64,000 bases of DNA from assembly GCA_902530215.1 (NCBI GenBank), contig CABZZR010000001.1, forward strand, positions 96,800 through 160,799. Direction: 5' to 3'. Source of the stretch: an uncultured Pelagibacteraceae bacterium. GTDB lineage: Bacteria; Pseudomonadota; Alphaproteobacteria; Pelagibacterales; Pelagibacteraceae. Numbering within the stretch: position 1 is the stretch's first letter; every line of letters starts with the position of its first letter. Below the pieces are notes generated by a model. The model ran no database searches and was not told the origin of the DNA. It worked only from the letters and a program-made list of their open reading frames with translations. This document shows positions 45,035 through 53,824 of this stretch, one piece after another. The position numbers and the translations under genes are program-made.

Positions 45035-45297
45035 TAACCACCGCCTATTGGAGGGATAATTGAAATTGTTTCTTTATCTTTCAATTTATAGTTATCATTA
45101 ATAACTTCATCTACTTCTCCAAAAAAGGCTGACGTTTCATGTAAATTCTGCAAATGTTGCAAATTTTTTTCAGAGATTATTTTACCTAAAATATTTCTAA
45201 GATCTCCAATCGTGGAGTTATTTGGAAGTTCAACATTTAAAGTATCGTTATCACTTAAAAATTTTGATGATGCATAAAGTTTTAATTTAATTTTCAT
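45034..45297 (-). CDS. moaD: Molybdopterin synthase sulfur carrier subunit
   Basis: Ubiquitin-fold sulfur carrier of 87 residues whose C-terminus ends in PPIGGG; the terminal glycine is the site of thiocarboxylation. It lies 1 nt after moaA and shares a base with moaE. The MoeB-type activating enzyme is not in the window. Confidence 0.93.
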   Translation of the reverse strand: MKIKLKLYASSKFLSDNDTLNVELPNNSTIGDLRNILGKIISEKNLQHLQNLHETSAFFGEVDEVINDNYKLKDKETISIIPPIGGG

Positions 45298-45298
45298 T

Positions 45299-46288
45299 TC
45301 AACCGCCAGTCACACTCATATGTCTAGGAACAAATTTTTCATCTTTTTTCCTTTCAATAACAAAATCATGTCCCTTGGGTTTTCTTGAGATAGCCTCATA
45401 AATAGTCTCTTTTAAGAGGTCATTATTCTCACTTTTTCTTAAAGGTTCTTTTAAATCTACTTTATCTTCTTGTCCTAGACACATATACATTATGCCAGTA
45501 CATGTAATTCTAACTCTGTTGCATGTTTCGCAAAAATTATGAGTGTGCGGAGTTATAAAACCGATTTTTTGATCTGTCTCTTGACAGTGAGTATATCTTG
45601 CCGGACCACCTGTTTTCAAAGGATCGTCACTTAGACTATACCTGGTTTGTATTAAACTTTTTACATCAGTTAATGGCATGTATTGATTGGCTCTCTTTTC
45701 GCCTATTTCGCCCATTGGCATAACTTCAATAAATGTTAAACCAAATTTATTTTCTCCACACCAATGAACTAAATTTAAAATTTCGTTATCATTAATTCCT
45801 TTAAGAGCTACAGTATTAATCTTAATTTTCATGCCTGCCTTTTTTGCGGCATCTATTCCTCTAATAACTTTATTAAAATCACCAATTTTTGTAATTAATT
45901 TAAATTTATTTTTATCTAATGTGTCTAATGAAATATTAATCCTTTTAACTCCATTTTTAGACAAATCCTTGGCATAAGTCTCAAGTTGAGAACCATTTGT
46001 TGTTACGGTAAGTTCTTCCAGGCCTTTTCCTATTTTTTTTCCAACTCTATTAAATAATTGTAATATATTTTTTCTTACTAAAGGCTCTCCACCGGTAATT
46101 CTTATTTTTTTAACACCAAGTTCTATAAGTACATTGCTTAACCTTTCTAATTCCTCTAAAGATAAAAGGTCTTTTTTGGGAAGAAACTGCATATCTTCTG
46201 GCATGCAATAAGTACACCTGAAATCACAACGGTCCGTGACCGAAATTCTTACGTAAGATATTTTTCGCTGAAATGGATCTATTAACAT
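45299..46288 (-). CDS. moaA: GTP 3',8-cyclase
   Basis: Radical SAM enzyme for the first step of molybdenum-cofactor synthesis. Start taken at ATG 46286-46288 (329 residues, beginning MLIDPFQRKISYVR), because the longer frame begins with TTG and adds six unconserved residues. Seen: the radical-SAM cluster CDFRCTYC with Cys21, Cys25 and Cys28, and the second cluster region FCETCNRVRITC near residue 250. The C-terminal double glycine (TGG) is also present. A 77 bp gap separates it from the upstream cytochrome c gene. Confidence 0.95.
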   Translation of the reverse strand: MLIDPFQRKISYVRISVTDRCDFRCTYCMPEDMQFLPKKDLLSLEELERLSNVLIELGVKKIRITGGEPLVRKNILQLFNRVGKKIGKGLEELTVTTNGSQLETYAKDLSKNGVKRINISLDTLDKNKFKLITKIGDFNKVIRGIDAAKKAGMKIKINTVALKGINDNEILNLVHWCGENKFGLTFIEVMPMGEIGEKRANQYMPLTDVKSLIQTRYSLSDDPLKTGGPARYTHCQETDQKIGFITPHTHNFCETCNRVRITCTGIMYMCLGQEDKVDLKEPLRKSENNDLLKETIYEAISRKPKGHDFVIERKKDEKFVPRHMSVTGG

Positions 46289-46365
46289 ATGTAAATCTAA
46301 CCACAAAAACTGAGATTTGTTAATTACTTTATTATATCTAATGCTTCAGAGAATATATAGTTTAG

Positions 46366-46692
46366 CTATTTTCCAGAACTATTAGAAACATAAAACGATA
46401 CAGCATCAATCTCTTCTGAAGTTAATATACCCTCCTCTCCAAATGCTGGCATTACTCCAAGCCCTTCTGTTACAATAAGTTTCACTTGTTCTTCTGTAGG
46501 TTTTAAAATATCTAAATTTGGACCTATATTACCTTCTGATGCAGCGGCCTTTAAAATATGACAAGCGCTACACGCCGCTTTATTGTTGTAAACCTCCAGC
46601 CCTAAAGCCATTTTTTCTGAATCTGCTTTTAGATTTATTGATAAGAGAAATGAAAATAATAAGATAACAACAAAAATTTTAAAAATTCTCAT
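46366..46692 (-). CDS. sorB: Monoheme cytochrome c, likely sulfite dehydrogenase subunit B
   Basis: A 108-residue periplasmic class I cytochrome c. The signal peptide spans about residues 1-23; the heme-binding CSACH follows, and the axial methionine is in GVMPAFG. Size and position directly after the molybdenum subunit (31 nt) match SorB of the periplasmic sulfite:cytochrome c oxidoreductase. A diheme SoxD partner, expected if this were sulfur dehydrogenase SoxCD, is not seen. Confidence 0.8.
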   Translation of the reverse strand: MRIFKIFVVILLFSFLLSINLKADSEKMALGLEVYNNKAACSACHILKAAASEGNIGPNLDILKPTEEQVKLIVTEGLGVMPAFGEEGILTSEEIDAVSFYVSNSSGK

Positions 46693-46723
46693 TACAAAAA
46701 TTTTATAATTAATTTTAAAATCT

Positions 46724-47947
46724 TTATACTACTTTAACGTTTACGCTATGATCTTTCCAGCCGTTATGAGCGTAGCCTCTTCTATTTTCCATTCTTAGCT
46801 CGGGTTGCGTCTTGCCGCCGTTGGAAGCCTTGCTTGCAAGATTGTAATTTCCGGGCGCTAAATTTGCTTCAAGAACAAACTGTCTCCATGCGTATTTTCC
46901 AAGATCAGGACCAACAAATTTCGCTTTCTTCCAGCTTTGTCCTCCATCAATTGAAACTTTAACGCTTCTAATTTTTTTAGTTCCGCCCATAGCCACACCA
47001 ACTATTTGAACATTTCCGGCTTTTACTGTACCAGTCTCATCCGTTGGTCTAGTTATCCAAGATTTTACAGGCATTTCCCAACATGAAGGATACTGCGAAC
47101 CTTTTTTTCCAATTGGAGATATTCGATAACTTGATTTCATATATTTAACAGTTGATTCAGTTTTTGTGAAAGCAACTTGACCAAGATGTTTAACATTATT
47201 AATTCCAAAATATCCTGGGGTAACCATTCTCAAAGGACCACCATGTGCATTAGGCAAAGGAACTCCGTTCATTTCCCAAGCTAACATTGCATCTTTAAAA
47301 ACTTTTTTCGGAACAGATCTTTCAACTTTGGCTTTTTTTGGATCTAAACCTGTAGGTTCGTGATCAACACCAGCTGATGTCATATAAACTGCATCGCCAT
47401 CAATACCACCGCATGCATCTACCACTAATTTCATAGGAACGCCTGTCCAAAGAACACATGCCGCTGCTCCAGTTTTCCATTGAGATCCTCTAACTTTGTG
47501 TGCAAAAAAACCTCTGCCATTTCCTGAACATTGTAATATCGTTGCCATTGTTGTGTGGCCTAATTTTTTTAATTGTGCTAAGGAAAAAGTTTTAGGATTC
47601 TTAACTCCCTTAATGCTTACTTTCCAATCATTTCTATTCCCAATTTGGGTGTCGGACATAGTTGGCATATTATTTCTAATGTATATATTTCTATTTGGAG
47701 TTATTAAACTTTCCCCAATTGCGCTTCTATGTGTCTCGATTCCTTTATCTGAATGAACAATTAAAGCATTTCTATCTTTCCAGCTAATAAAATCTGGTAA
47801 ACCTTTTGGGCTAGAATCTTTATGGTTAGCCTTTGCAATTGATATTGGCAGTACAGATGTTGCTGCCGCAACTCCAGCTAAAGTAACTGATCCAGTTAAA
47901 AAATTTCTCTTGCTAGTATCGATTTTTTTTATATTTCCTTTTTTCAT
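46724..47947 (-). CDS. sorA: Sulfite dehydrogenase, molybdenum-containing subunit
   Basis: Periplasmic sulfite oxidase-family molybdoenzyme that oxidises sulfite to sulfate. I use ATG 47945-47947 (407 residues): the Shine-Dalgarno AAGGGGG (47954-47960) is 6 nt from it and only 3 nt from the preceding in-frame GTG. The N-terminus has a Tat-like signal with a KR variant (SKRNFLTG at 12-19) and hydrophobic core to about residue 40. The molybdenum-binding Cys140 lies in LQCSGNGRG. The C-terminal dimerisation domain (about 290-405) is present. A good promoter precedes it. SoxC of the SoxCD complex is the alternative. Confidence 0.83.
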   Translation of the reverse strand: MKKGNIKKIDTSKRNFLTGSVTLAGVAAATSVLPISIAKANHKDSSPKGLPDFISWKDRNALIVHSDKGIETHRSAIGESLITPNRNIYIRNNMPTMSDTQIGNRNDWKVSIKGVKNPKTFSLAQLKKLGHTTMATILQCSGNGRGFFAHKVRGSQWKTGAAACVLWTGVPMKLVVDACGGIDGDAVYMTSAGVDHEPTGLDPKKAKVERSVPKKVFKDAMLAWEMNGVPLPNAHGGPLRMVTPGYFGINNVKHLGQVAFTKTESTVKYMKSSYRISPIGKKGSQYPSCWEMPVKSWITRPTDETGTVKAGNVQIVGVAMGGTKKIRSVKVSIDGGQSWKKAKFVGPDLGKYAWRQFVLEANLAPGNYNLASKASNGGKTQPELRMENRRGYAHNGWKDHSVNVKVV

Positions 47948-47976
47948 CACTTTCCCCCTTACTGTTAATTAGAATT

Positions 47977-48004
47977 ATTATAAGATATTGAACGATAACT
48001 TCAA
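47977..48004 (-). promoter_or_regulatory. Sigma-70 type promoter for sorA
   Basis: On the minus strand TTGAAG (48004-47999) is followed after 16 bp by a perfect TATAAT (47982-47977). The start site would fall near 47970, giving a leader of about 23 nt that ends in the strong AAGGGGG ribosome-binding site. The 136 bp gap between moeA and sorA contains nothing else I can identify. Confidence 0.52.
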
Positions 48005-48083
48005 TAAATCAATGAGTTGTAATTTTTATAAAACTGAGATTTATTATGTATAAAGTTCACTTTTTAATTGAAATACATAATCT

Positions 48084-49325
48084 TTAACTTGTAGGAATTA
48101 AATGTACCCATTCAATGATATTTCCTGATTTAAATCGCTCTTTCCCTGCGGGAAAAATACCCCAACAGTTTGCTGTTACAAAAGGTTCAATTCTATGAGA
48201 CTGCTGTCCCTGCAAAGTTTGTAATTTTCCTGACCCCTTGGTATTAAAATTTATTAAACATCTAGCAAAATGCGTAAAATTCTTTGACTTTGAATATTTA
48301 TTAATTAATTGGGCTTTAAATTTTTTTTCTTTCAACATTCCCAAACTACTACGAATTAATGGGTAAATAAAAAAGCGAAATCCTGCGGCACAAGAAATAG
48401 GGTTTCCTGGTAAACCAAAAAATAATTTATTTTTTAGTTTTGACAGCATAATTGGTCGTCCAGGTTTTATAGCTATGCCTTTAAAACATTTTTTAAATCC
48501 ACAGTTTTTAACAAGCTTGGGTATAAAGTCATATTTTCCTGCAGAAATTGCTCCTGAAGTTACAAATAAATCTATATCTGATCTTAAAAACTTTCTTAGT
48601 AATTTTTTTAATTTATTTTTCTTGCTATCTTTGATAGTCCCTCCATTTATAATTTCTAAATTCATACTAGCAGCAAAAGCCTTAAAATAGTGATTATTAG
48701 AATTTCTCACTTTCCAAGCTGGTATGTTTTTCTTTTTATATTCAACTATTTCATTGCCTGTACTAAAAAAAATTATTTTAGGTTTTTTTTTGACTTCAAC
48801 TTTTTTAATACCCAGTACTGTAAATGCCATTAAATGTTTTGGCTGAATTAACTCACCTTTTTTAAGCACTATATCTTTTTTTTTATAATCCTCTCCAGCA
48901 AATCTTACATAAGAAAATTTTTTAACTTTTTCGCTTATAATTATGTGAGTTGGGTTATTATTTGATGGATAGTATTTGGCTCTTTCAACGGGCAAAATAG
49001 AATCATAAAATTTTGGTATTAAACCACCCGTCATTATTTCAACAACCGAATTTTTTTTATAATTCTTTATTTTAGGATTATCTCCTGCTGCAATTGTTTT
49101 TAATATTTTAAATTTTTTAACTTTTTTTTTACTTAAATTTTTGGTTTCTTTAGATAGAATAGCAAAACCGTCAAATGCGGCATTATTTGATAGAGGGTTA
49201 TTATTTGGCGAGAGAACATTTTTAGCAGAAACTCTATTTATTGAATTAATTGTAGAAATTTTTTCATTTTTCAATTTGATAGAAATTTTTTCAATTAATT
49301 TTAAAGCTTTAGAGTAACTAATCAT
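48084..49325 (-). CDS. moeA: Molybdopterin molybdotransferase
   Basis: Inserts molybdate into adenylated molybdopterin. The 413-residue protein shows the MoeA N-terminal segments RVSAKNVLSPNNNPLSNNAAFDGFAI and EIMTGGLIP, and the active-site core FVTSGAISAGKYDFIPKLV followed by FGLPGNPISCAAGF. It is very lysine-rich but has no missing element. It follows moaC with a 1 nt gap and precedes the sulfite dehydrogenase genes. Confidence 0.93.
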   Translation of the reverse strand: MISYSKALKLIEKISIKLKNEKISTINSINRVSAKNVLSPNNNPLSNNAAFDGFAILSKETKNLSKKKVKKFKILKTIAAGDNPKIKNYKKNSVVEIMTGGLIPKFYDSILPVERAKYYPSNNNPTHIIISEKVKKFSYVRFAGEDYKKKDIVLKKGELIQPKHLMAFTVLGIKKVEVKKKPKIIFFSTGNEIVEYKKKNIPAWKVRNSNNHYFKAFAASMNLEIINGGTIKDSKKNKLKKLLRKFLRSDIDLFVTSGAISAGKYDFIPKLVKNCGFKKCFKGIAIKPGRPIMLSKLKNKLFFGLPGNPISCAAGFRFFIYPLIRSSLGMLKEKKFKAQLINKYSKSKNFTHFARCLINFNTKGSGKLQTLQGQQSHRIEPFVTANCWGIFPAGKERFKSGNIIEWVHLIPTS

Positions 49326-49326
49326 C

Positions 49327-49860
49327 TTAAATTTTTAAAATATTTTTAATTTTATCTGGTATTCCATCTGGATTTATCCATAAGCCTTTTTTTCCTCCAG
49401 ATTTTACAAGAAGTTTGATGTTAGATATTTTTAAATTTGGTTCAACAATTTTTGACAGATCATAAATCGCTAGTAACGCTGAATTAACACCAGAGAGTGC
49501 CTCCATTTCTACTCCCGTTTTAGAGTTTGCAGAGACTAAACAGTAAACAACAATAGAATTTTTCTTTTCATTAATTTCTGTATGTAAAGATATATGGTCT
49601 AATGGCAATGGATGACATAATGGAATAAGTTCACTTGTTTTTTTTACTCCATTAATCCCAGAAACTTCGGCTATAGATAAAGGATCACCTTTTGGCATTT
49701 TTTTATCTTTAATCAACTTAACAACCTCTGCACTTAAAACTATTTCTCCAGAGGCTAAAGCTTTTCGATGTGTAATATTCTTGTCGCTCACATCTACCAT
49801 TTTATACCCTGAGTTTGAAAATAATTTATTAAGAGAATCTTCTAATTTATTGTTTTTCAT
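49327..49860 (-). CDS. moaC: Cyclic pyranopterin monophosphate synthase
   Basis: Second enzyme of molybdenum-cofactor synthesis, 177 residues. Seen: the N-terminal MVDVSDKNITHRKA, KTSELIPLCHPLPL and GVEMEALSGVNSALL segments that form the active site. A GGAGG Shine-Dalgarno lies 3 nt before the ATG. First gene of the moaC-moeA pair, divergent from the SufU-like gene. MoaB/MogA and MobA are not in the window. Confidence 0.95.
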   Translation of the reverse strand: MKNNKLEDSLNKLFSNSGYKMVDVSDKNITHRKALASGEIVLSAEVVKLIKDKKMPKGDPLSIAEVSGINGVKKTSELIPLCHPLPLDHISLHTEINEKKNSIVVYCLVSANSKTGVEMEALSGVNSALLAIYDLSKIVEPNLKISNIKLLVKSGGKKGLWINPDGIPDKIKNILKI

Positions 49861-49946
49861 TTTCCTCCAATAAGTATGGCGCCGAGTATATTGTATTCAC
49901 TCATGAAACAAATTATAAATGTTAAAGAAAATACATTAAAGTTTAA

Positions 49947-50357
49947 ATGATAGATAAAGAAATCATTAAAATAGCGTCAAATACTGAGAATCATGGTGTG
50001 CTTAATAATCACACTCATTCTTCAAAGTTAAAAAATGCAATTTGTGGCGATGAAATGAAAGTTTATTTAATAATTGAAGACAATAAAATTTTAAATTTTA
50101 AATACGAAAGTGAGTCTTGTATATACTGCCAAGCTTCTGTGAGTTTACTATCTAAAAATGCTAAAAATAAATCTATTGAAAAAGTTAAAAAATTTGCAGA
50201 ACAGGCAATAAATATCTTTGAAAAAAACATGCAATCTTTTGATGATGAGTGGAATGAATTTAATAAAATAATAAAAAAAAATAATATTTCTAGAAAAGAA
50301 TGTTTATTGTTGCCCATAAACACAACCCTTAACGCCTTAAATAAAAAATCTTTATGA
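49947..50357 (+). CDS. IscU/SufU-like iron-sulfur cluster scaffold
   Basis: A 136-residue scaffold protein. The three cluster-ligand cysteines of the IscU/SufU fold are visible: Cys33 in ICGDEM, Cys58 or Cys61 in ESCIYCQAS, and Cys119 in RKECLLLP. It assembles Fe-S clusters in the cytosol; MoaA and other clients are nearby but sufS/iscS is not. A second, truncated copy of its C-terminus follows downstream, so this gene's 3' end was probably reshaped by a partial duplication. Confidence 0.82.
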   Translation: MIDKEIIKIASNTENHGVLNNHTHSSKLKNAICGDEMKVYLIIEDNKILNFKYESESCIYCQASVSLLSKNAKNKSIEKVKKFAEQAINIFEKNMQSFDDEWNEFNKIIKKNNISRKECLLLPINTTLNALNKKSL

Positions 50358-50364
50358 AAATTAA

Positions 50365-50439
50365 AAAAAAATTTCTAGAAAAGATTGTTTAATATTACCT
50401 TTTAAAACTGTTCTAAAAGAACTAAGTTATAAACTATGA
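50365..50439 (+). pseudogene. Remnant second copy of the SufU-like C-terminus
   Basis: After the stop codon of the SufU-like gene the sequence reads, in frame with 50371, ISRKDCLILPFKTVLKEL and ends at a TGA (50437-50439). This aligns with ISRKECLLLPINTTLNAL in the intact gene, including the third ligand cysteine. The DNA also shares TTTCTAGAAAAGA. A stop at 50362-50364 and the lack of a start or the rest of the domain make it a stub. Its stop codon overlaps the ATG of the next gene. Confidence 0.68.
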
Positions 50440-50900
50440 ATAAAAAAGAATTTATCAAATCATTGCTAGCAGGTTTGTTTTCTATAATCACAATTGGCGC
50501 ACTTACTCTTTTAACTTATAAAACAGAACTTGGTGTTTTTTTGATAGCTTCCTTCGGTTCTTCAATGGTGGTTTTATATGGCTACCCTGAAAGTCCATTT
50601 GCTCAGCCAAAAAATATTTTTTTTGGTCATTTGTTAACCTCTATGGTGGGAATAATTTTTTTGTTTTTTACTGCACTACCTATCTTTATTCTTATACCAT
50701 TAGCAGTTGGATTGGGTGTTAGTTTAATGATCTTGTTTAAAGTTCCTCATCCTCCTGCGGGTGGAAATCCTATAATTATAATAATAGGAAGCGTCTCAAT
50801 AGACTACTTAATAAGTCCTATAATAATTGGTTCAATAATAATAATAGTATTTGGAATTGTCTTAAATCGTCTGATTTTAAAAAAGAAATATCCAATATAA
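50436..50900 (+). CDS. HPP family membrane protein
   Basis: A 154-residue inner-membrane protein with four hydrophobic segments and the family motif PHPPAGGNP between the third and fourth, plus SPFAQPKN after the second. Some HPP proteins have been linked to nitrite transport; the role here is unknown. Its start overlaps the decayed SufU remnant, which suggests that the original SufU-like gene was translationally coupled to it. A 76 bp gap with a promoter follows. Confidence 0.85.
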   Translation: MNKKEFIKSLLAGLFSIITIGALTLLTYKTELGVFLIASFGSSMVVLYGYPESPFAQPKNIFFGHLLTSMVGIIFLFFTALPIFILIPLAVGLGVSLMILFKVPHPPAGGNPIIIIIGSVSIDYLISPIIIGSIIIIVFGIVLNRLILKKKYPI

Positions 50901-50915
50901 AAACTTATAAAAGAT

Positions 50916-50944
50916 TTGATAAGAAATATTATTAATGCTAGGAT
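50916..50944 (+). promoter_or_regulatory. Probable promoter of formate dehydrogenase gene
   Basis: TTGATA (50916-50921) and TAGGAT (50939-50944) are 17 bp apart, ahead of a strong ribosome-binding site AAGGGGAG (50966-50973) that sits 3 nt before the ATG at 50977. Matches are 5/6 and 4/6. Confidence 0.45.
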
Positions 50945-50976
50945 TATTTAAAATTATCAAAAAATAAGGGGAGAAT

Positions 50977-52176
50977 ATGAAGATACTTTGTGTATTATAC
51001 GACGATCCTAAAAATGGAATGCCTAAAGCTTATCCATTATCGAATTTACCAAAATTAGAAAAATATCCTGATGGAATGAGCTTGCCTACTCCGAAAGGAA
51101 GAGACTTTACTCCTGGACAATTACTAGGATGTGTATCAGGTGAACTGGGTTTAAGAAAGTTTTTAGAGGGTAATGGCCACGAATTAATAGTTACAAATAG
51201 TAAAGATGGCGAAGGTTGTGAAGCTGACAAACATATTGTGGATGCTGATATAGTAATTTCTCAACCATTTTTTCCTTATTATTTAACAAAAGAAAGAATT
51301 GCAAAAGCTAAAAATTTAAAAATGGCTATAACTGCAGGTATTGGTTCAGACCACGTAGATTTACAAGCAGCTATGGATAATAAAATAGACGTTGTTGAAG
51401 TTACTTTTTGTAACTCTAGATCTGTTGCTGAACATATTGTAATGATGATCGTCTCTTTGGTAAGGGATTACCACAATCAACATAGAATAGTTAATGAAGG
51501 TGGTTGGAATATCGCAGATGCAGTTCAAAGAAGTTATGATGTTGAGGGTATGCATATTGGTACGGTTGCTGCTGGCAGAATTGGTTTAGATGCATTAAGA
51601 AAAATGAAACCTTTCGATGTACATCTCCATTATTTTGACAGACATAGACTACCTAAAAGTGTAGAGGATGAATTGAATTTAACTTTTCATAGCTCTGTTG
51701 AGTCTATGATTAAAGTATGTGATGTAGTTACAATTAATTGTCCATTACATCCTGAAACTGAAAATTTATTTAATAAAAACTTGATTAGCAAAATGAAAAA
51801 GGGTGCCTATATAGTAAATACCGCGAGAGGTAAGATTTGCAATAAAGATGATATAGCAGCGGCACTAAAATCTGGTCAACTGAGTGGGTACGCTGGCGAT
51901 GTATGGTTTCCTCAACCAGCACCAAATGATCATGTTTGGAGAAGTATGCCAAATCATGGTATGACTCCACACACATCTGGAACATCACTATCTGCACAAG
52001 CAAGGTATGCTGATGGAGTAAGAGAAATATTAGAATGCTTCTTTGATAAAAAACCAATCAGAGACCAATATTTAATAGTGAAAGATGGACAGCTCGCGGG
52101 AATGGGAGCTCATTCTTATAGTAAAGGATCTGCAACTGGCGGTTCAGAGGAAGCAGCAAAATATAAGAGAAAATAA
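50977..52176 (+). CDS. fdh: NAD-dependent formate dehydrogenase (metal-independent)
   Basis: Oxidises formate to CO2 with NAD in the cytosol, without molybdenum or Fe-S. The 399 residues keep the residue numbers known from the Pseudomonas sp. 101 enzyme: Ile122, Asn146, Asp221 (NAD specificity, in DRHRLP), Arg284, Gln313 and catalytic His332. The cofactor loop is VAAGRIG, with the alanine variant typical of this enzyme. It has its own promoter and strong ribosome-binding site. With formate-THF ligase in the same window it would complete dissimilation of methyl groups to CO2. It is convergent with the next gene (1 nt between stops). Confidence 0.95.
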   Translation: MKILCVLYDDPKNGMPKAYPLSNLPKLEKYPDGMSLPTPKGRDFTPGQLLGCVSGELGLRKFLEGNGHELIVTNSKDGEGCEADKHIVDADIVISQPFFPYYLTKERIAKAKNLKMAITAGIGSDHVDLQAAMDNKIDVVEVTFCNSRSVAEHIVMMIVSLVRDYHNQHRIVNEGGWNIADAVQRSYDVEGMHIGTVAAGRIGLDALRKMKPFDVHLHYFDRHRLPKSVEDELNLTFHSSVESMIKVCDVVTINCPLHPETENLFNKNLISKMKKGAYIVNTARGKICNKDDIAAALKSGQLSGYAGDVWFPQPAPNDHVWRSMPNHGMTPHTSGTSLSAQARYADGVREILECFFDKKPIRDQYLIVKDGQLAGMGAHSYSKGSATGGSEEAAKYKRK

Positions 52177-52177
52177 T

Positions 52178-53281
52178 TTATAATACGTAAGGCTCTCTTC
52201 TTTTTTGTTTAGTAAAAATTCTATCTAATCCAAAGCAAGACAGGTCTATTGTTTGATATTTTCCTGTAGTAATTAATTCAGTTAATCCTCTTCCAATTCC
52301 TGGTGCTTGCATTAAACCTCTTCCAGTAAATCCTGTGGCCATAAAAACATTCTCATATTTTGGGTGTTTTCCAACTATCGCATTATTATCTAGAGTATTA
52401 CAATCGTAGTACCCTGCCCAACCACCAGTTAATTTTAATTCTTCAAATGCAGGAATTCTATTTGCTAAAGCTGGCCAAACAAATTCTTCGAAATCGTTCC
52501 ATTCTGGTTCAAGATCTGGAGAATTAAATTTAGAAATTGGAGATCCAGCAAGATATTCATTGCCTTCTGGTCTCCAATATACTCCTGATGGTAAATCACC
52601 TGTTAACGGCATGTCTGGATAATGCTTCGGACACTTTACTCTAAAAACAGTATGTTTTTGTGGAGCAACCGGGATATCATCAAGCAATTCTTTCGTCCAA
52701 CAACCTGCGGCTGATACTATAGTTTTTGCCTTAAGATCACTTATTTTTTTAACATCACCTTTTTCAAATATCGCCCCAAGTTCGATCGCCTTATTTTTTA
52801 AAGCGTTATGAAACATATAAGGATCTATCCATCCTTCTATTTTGCTATCAGTATAAGTAGCTGTTTCTAAACCGTCTGGATTAATCCAATCAAATATTTC
52901 TTTTAATTTATTAGCAGGTATATTTTTTGTACCTGCGTTACAAGCCTTGTGATTTTTTAATGCTTCATATTGTTCCTGAGCATGTTCCGGACCAAATAAT
53001 AAAAGATAACCATTGGGCACCATACTGGCTGTTGGATTGGGATTTTTTTTTGTTTTTAAATTATTCGATATATTTAAAATAAATTCTAAAGCAAATTTGC
53101 CAAGATTAATATTTTCTTTTTGAAAGAACTGTCTGCGAAAACCTCCCAGAGATAACGGAAATGAAGCTTTTTTGTATGATGGGTCTCTTTCTATGACCCT
53201 TACTTTTCTTCCTTCTTTTGATAAAAAATAAGCTGTAGCAGCTCCAATGATTCCGCCTCCAACAACTATTACGTCATCCAT
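52178..53281 (-). CDS. FAD-dependent oxidoreductase (DAO family)
   Basis: A 367-residue DAO-fold flavoprotein with GGGIIG at 8-13 and the C-terminal FAD segment NVFMATGFTGRGLMQAPGIG. It is a single DAO domain, similar to sarcosine oxidase, dimethylglycine dehydrogenase and FOXRED1-type proteins. It probably oxidises an N-methyl or amino acid substrate, which is consistent with the window's theme, but no specific substrate can be assigned. Convergent with formate dehydrogenase. Confidence 0.85.
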   Translation of the reverse strand: MDDVIVVGGGIIGAATAYFLSKEGRKVRVIERDPSYKKASFPLSLGGFRRQFFQKENINLGKFALEFILNISNNLKTKKNPNPTASMVPNGYLLLFGPEHAQEQYEALKNHKACNAGTKNIPANKLKEIFDWINPDGLETATYTDSKIEGWIDPYMFHNALKNKAIELGAIFEKGDVKKISDLKAKTIVSAAGCWTKELLDDIPVAPQKHTVFRVKCPKHYPDMPLTGDLPSGVYWRPEGNEYLAGSPISKFNSPDLEPEWNDFEEFVWPALANRIPAFEELKLTGGWAGYYDCNTLDNNAIVGKHPKYENVFMATGFTGRGLMQAPGIGRGLTELITTGKYQTIDLSCFGLDRIFTKQKRREPYVL

Positions 53282-53312
53282 GAATCCCCTTTGTTGTGAA
53301 ATATATCACAAC

Positions 53313-53783
53313 TTAATTAAGTATAAAAATATAGAAATTTAAAATGAATGCATAACTTAGCCAAGCTAGATAAGGAATCATTAAAAATGAGCTAAGTTTA
53401 TTTATCGGGTAATATAATTTTATCAACCAAATAACAAAAAAAATAATTATTGCTATAATAATTAAAGATACAAGTATTAGGTGAAGTGCGAAAAAGAATA
53501 CACTCCAACTTCCATTAATAAGAAGGTGGATAAAATAAATGTATATAATTTTTTCTACTCTTTTGGGATTAATCCAAATTAACCAAATCGCAATTGACAT
53601 TGCTAAGTACAAAGTTATCCATATAGGAGCAAAGATCCAATCTGGTGGATTAAAATCTGGTTTTATAATTGTTGAGTACCAGGGTTCTTTATAAAATCTC
53701 GTTACCATACCACCCCACGCTGATGCTCCAAAAGCGAGTGTGGCAAATATTAAAAAAGAAATAATTTTTTTAGGCAACGTCAT
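53313..53783 (-). CDS. tspO: TspO/MBR family tryptophan-rich sensory protein
   Basis: Membrane protein of 156 residues with five predicted helices. The family motifs are visible: WGGMVTRFYKEPWYSTIIKP and PPDWIFAPIWITLYLAMSI. TspO binds tetrapyrroles and responds to oxygen or light stress in alphaproteobacteria. It lies downstream of the SDR gene (41 nt), at the edge of a membrane-lipid cluster that is also linked to oxidative stress in relatives. Confidence 0.92.
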   Translation of the reverse strand: MTLPKKIISFLIFATLAFGASAWGGMVTRFYKEPWYSTIIKPDFNPPDWIFAPIWITLYLAMSIAIWLIWINPKRVEKIIYIYFIHLLINGSWSVFFFALHLILVSLIIIAIIIFFVIWLIKLYYPINKLSSFLMIPYLAWLSYAFILNFYIFILN

Positions 53784-53824
53784 TCATAACCTCTTTAATT
53801 TTCTTTATATTTCTTAGTAAGTAA

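Noticed and set aside
47496..47756. Plus-strand open frame inside sorA
   Set aside because: Antisense shadow of a conserved molybdoenzyme; its residues resemble no family.
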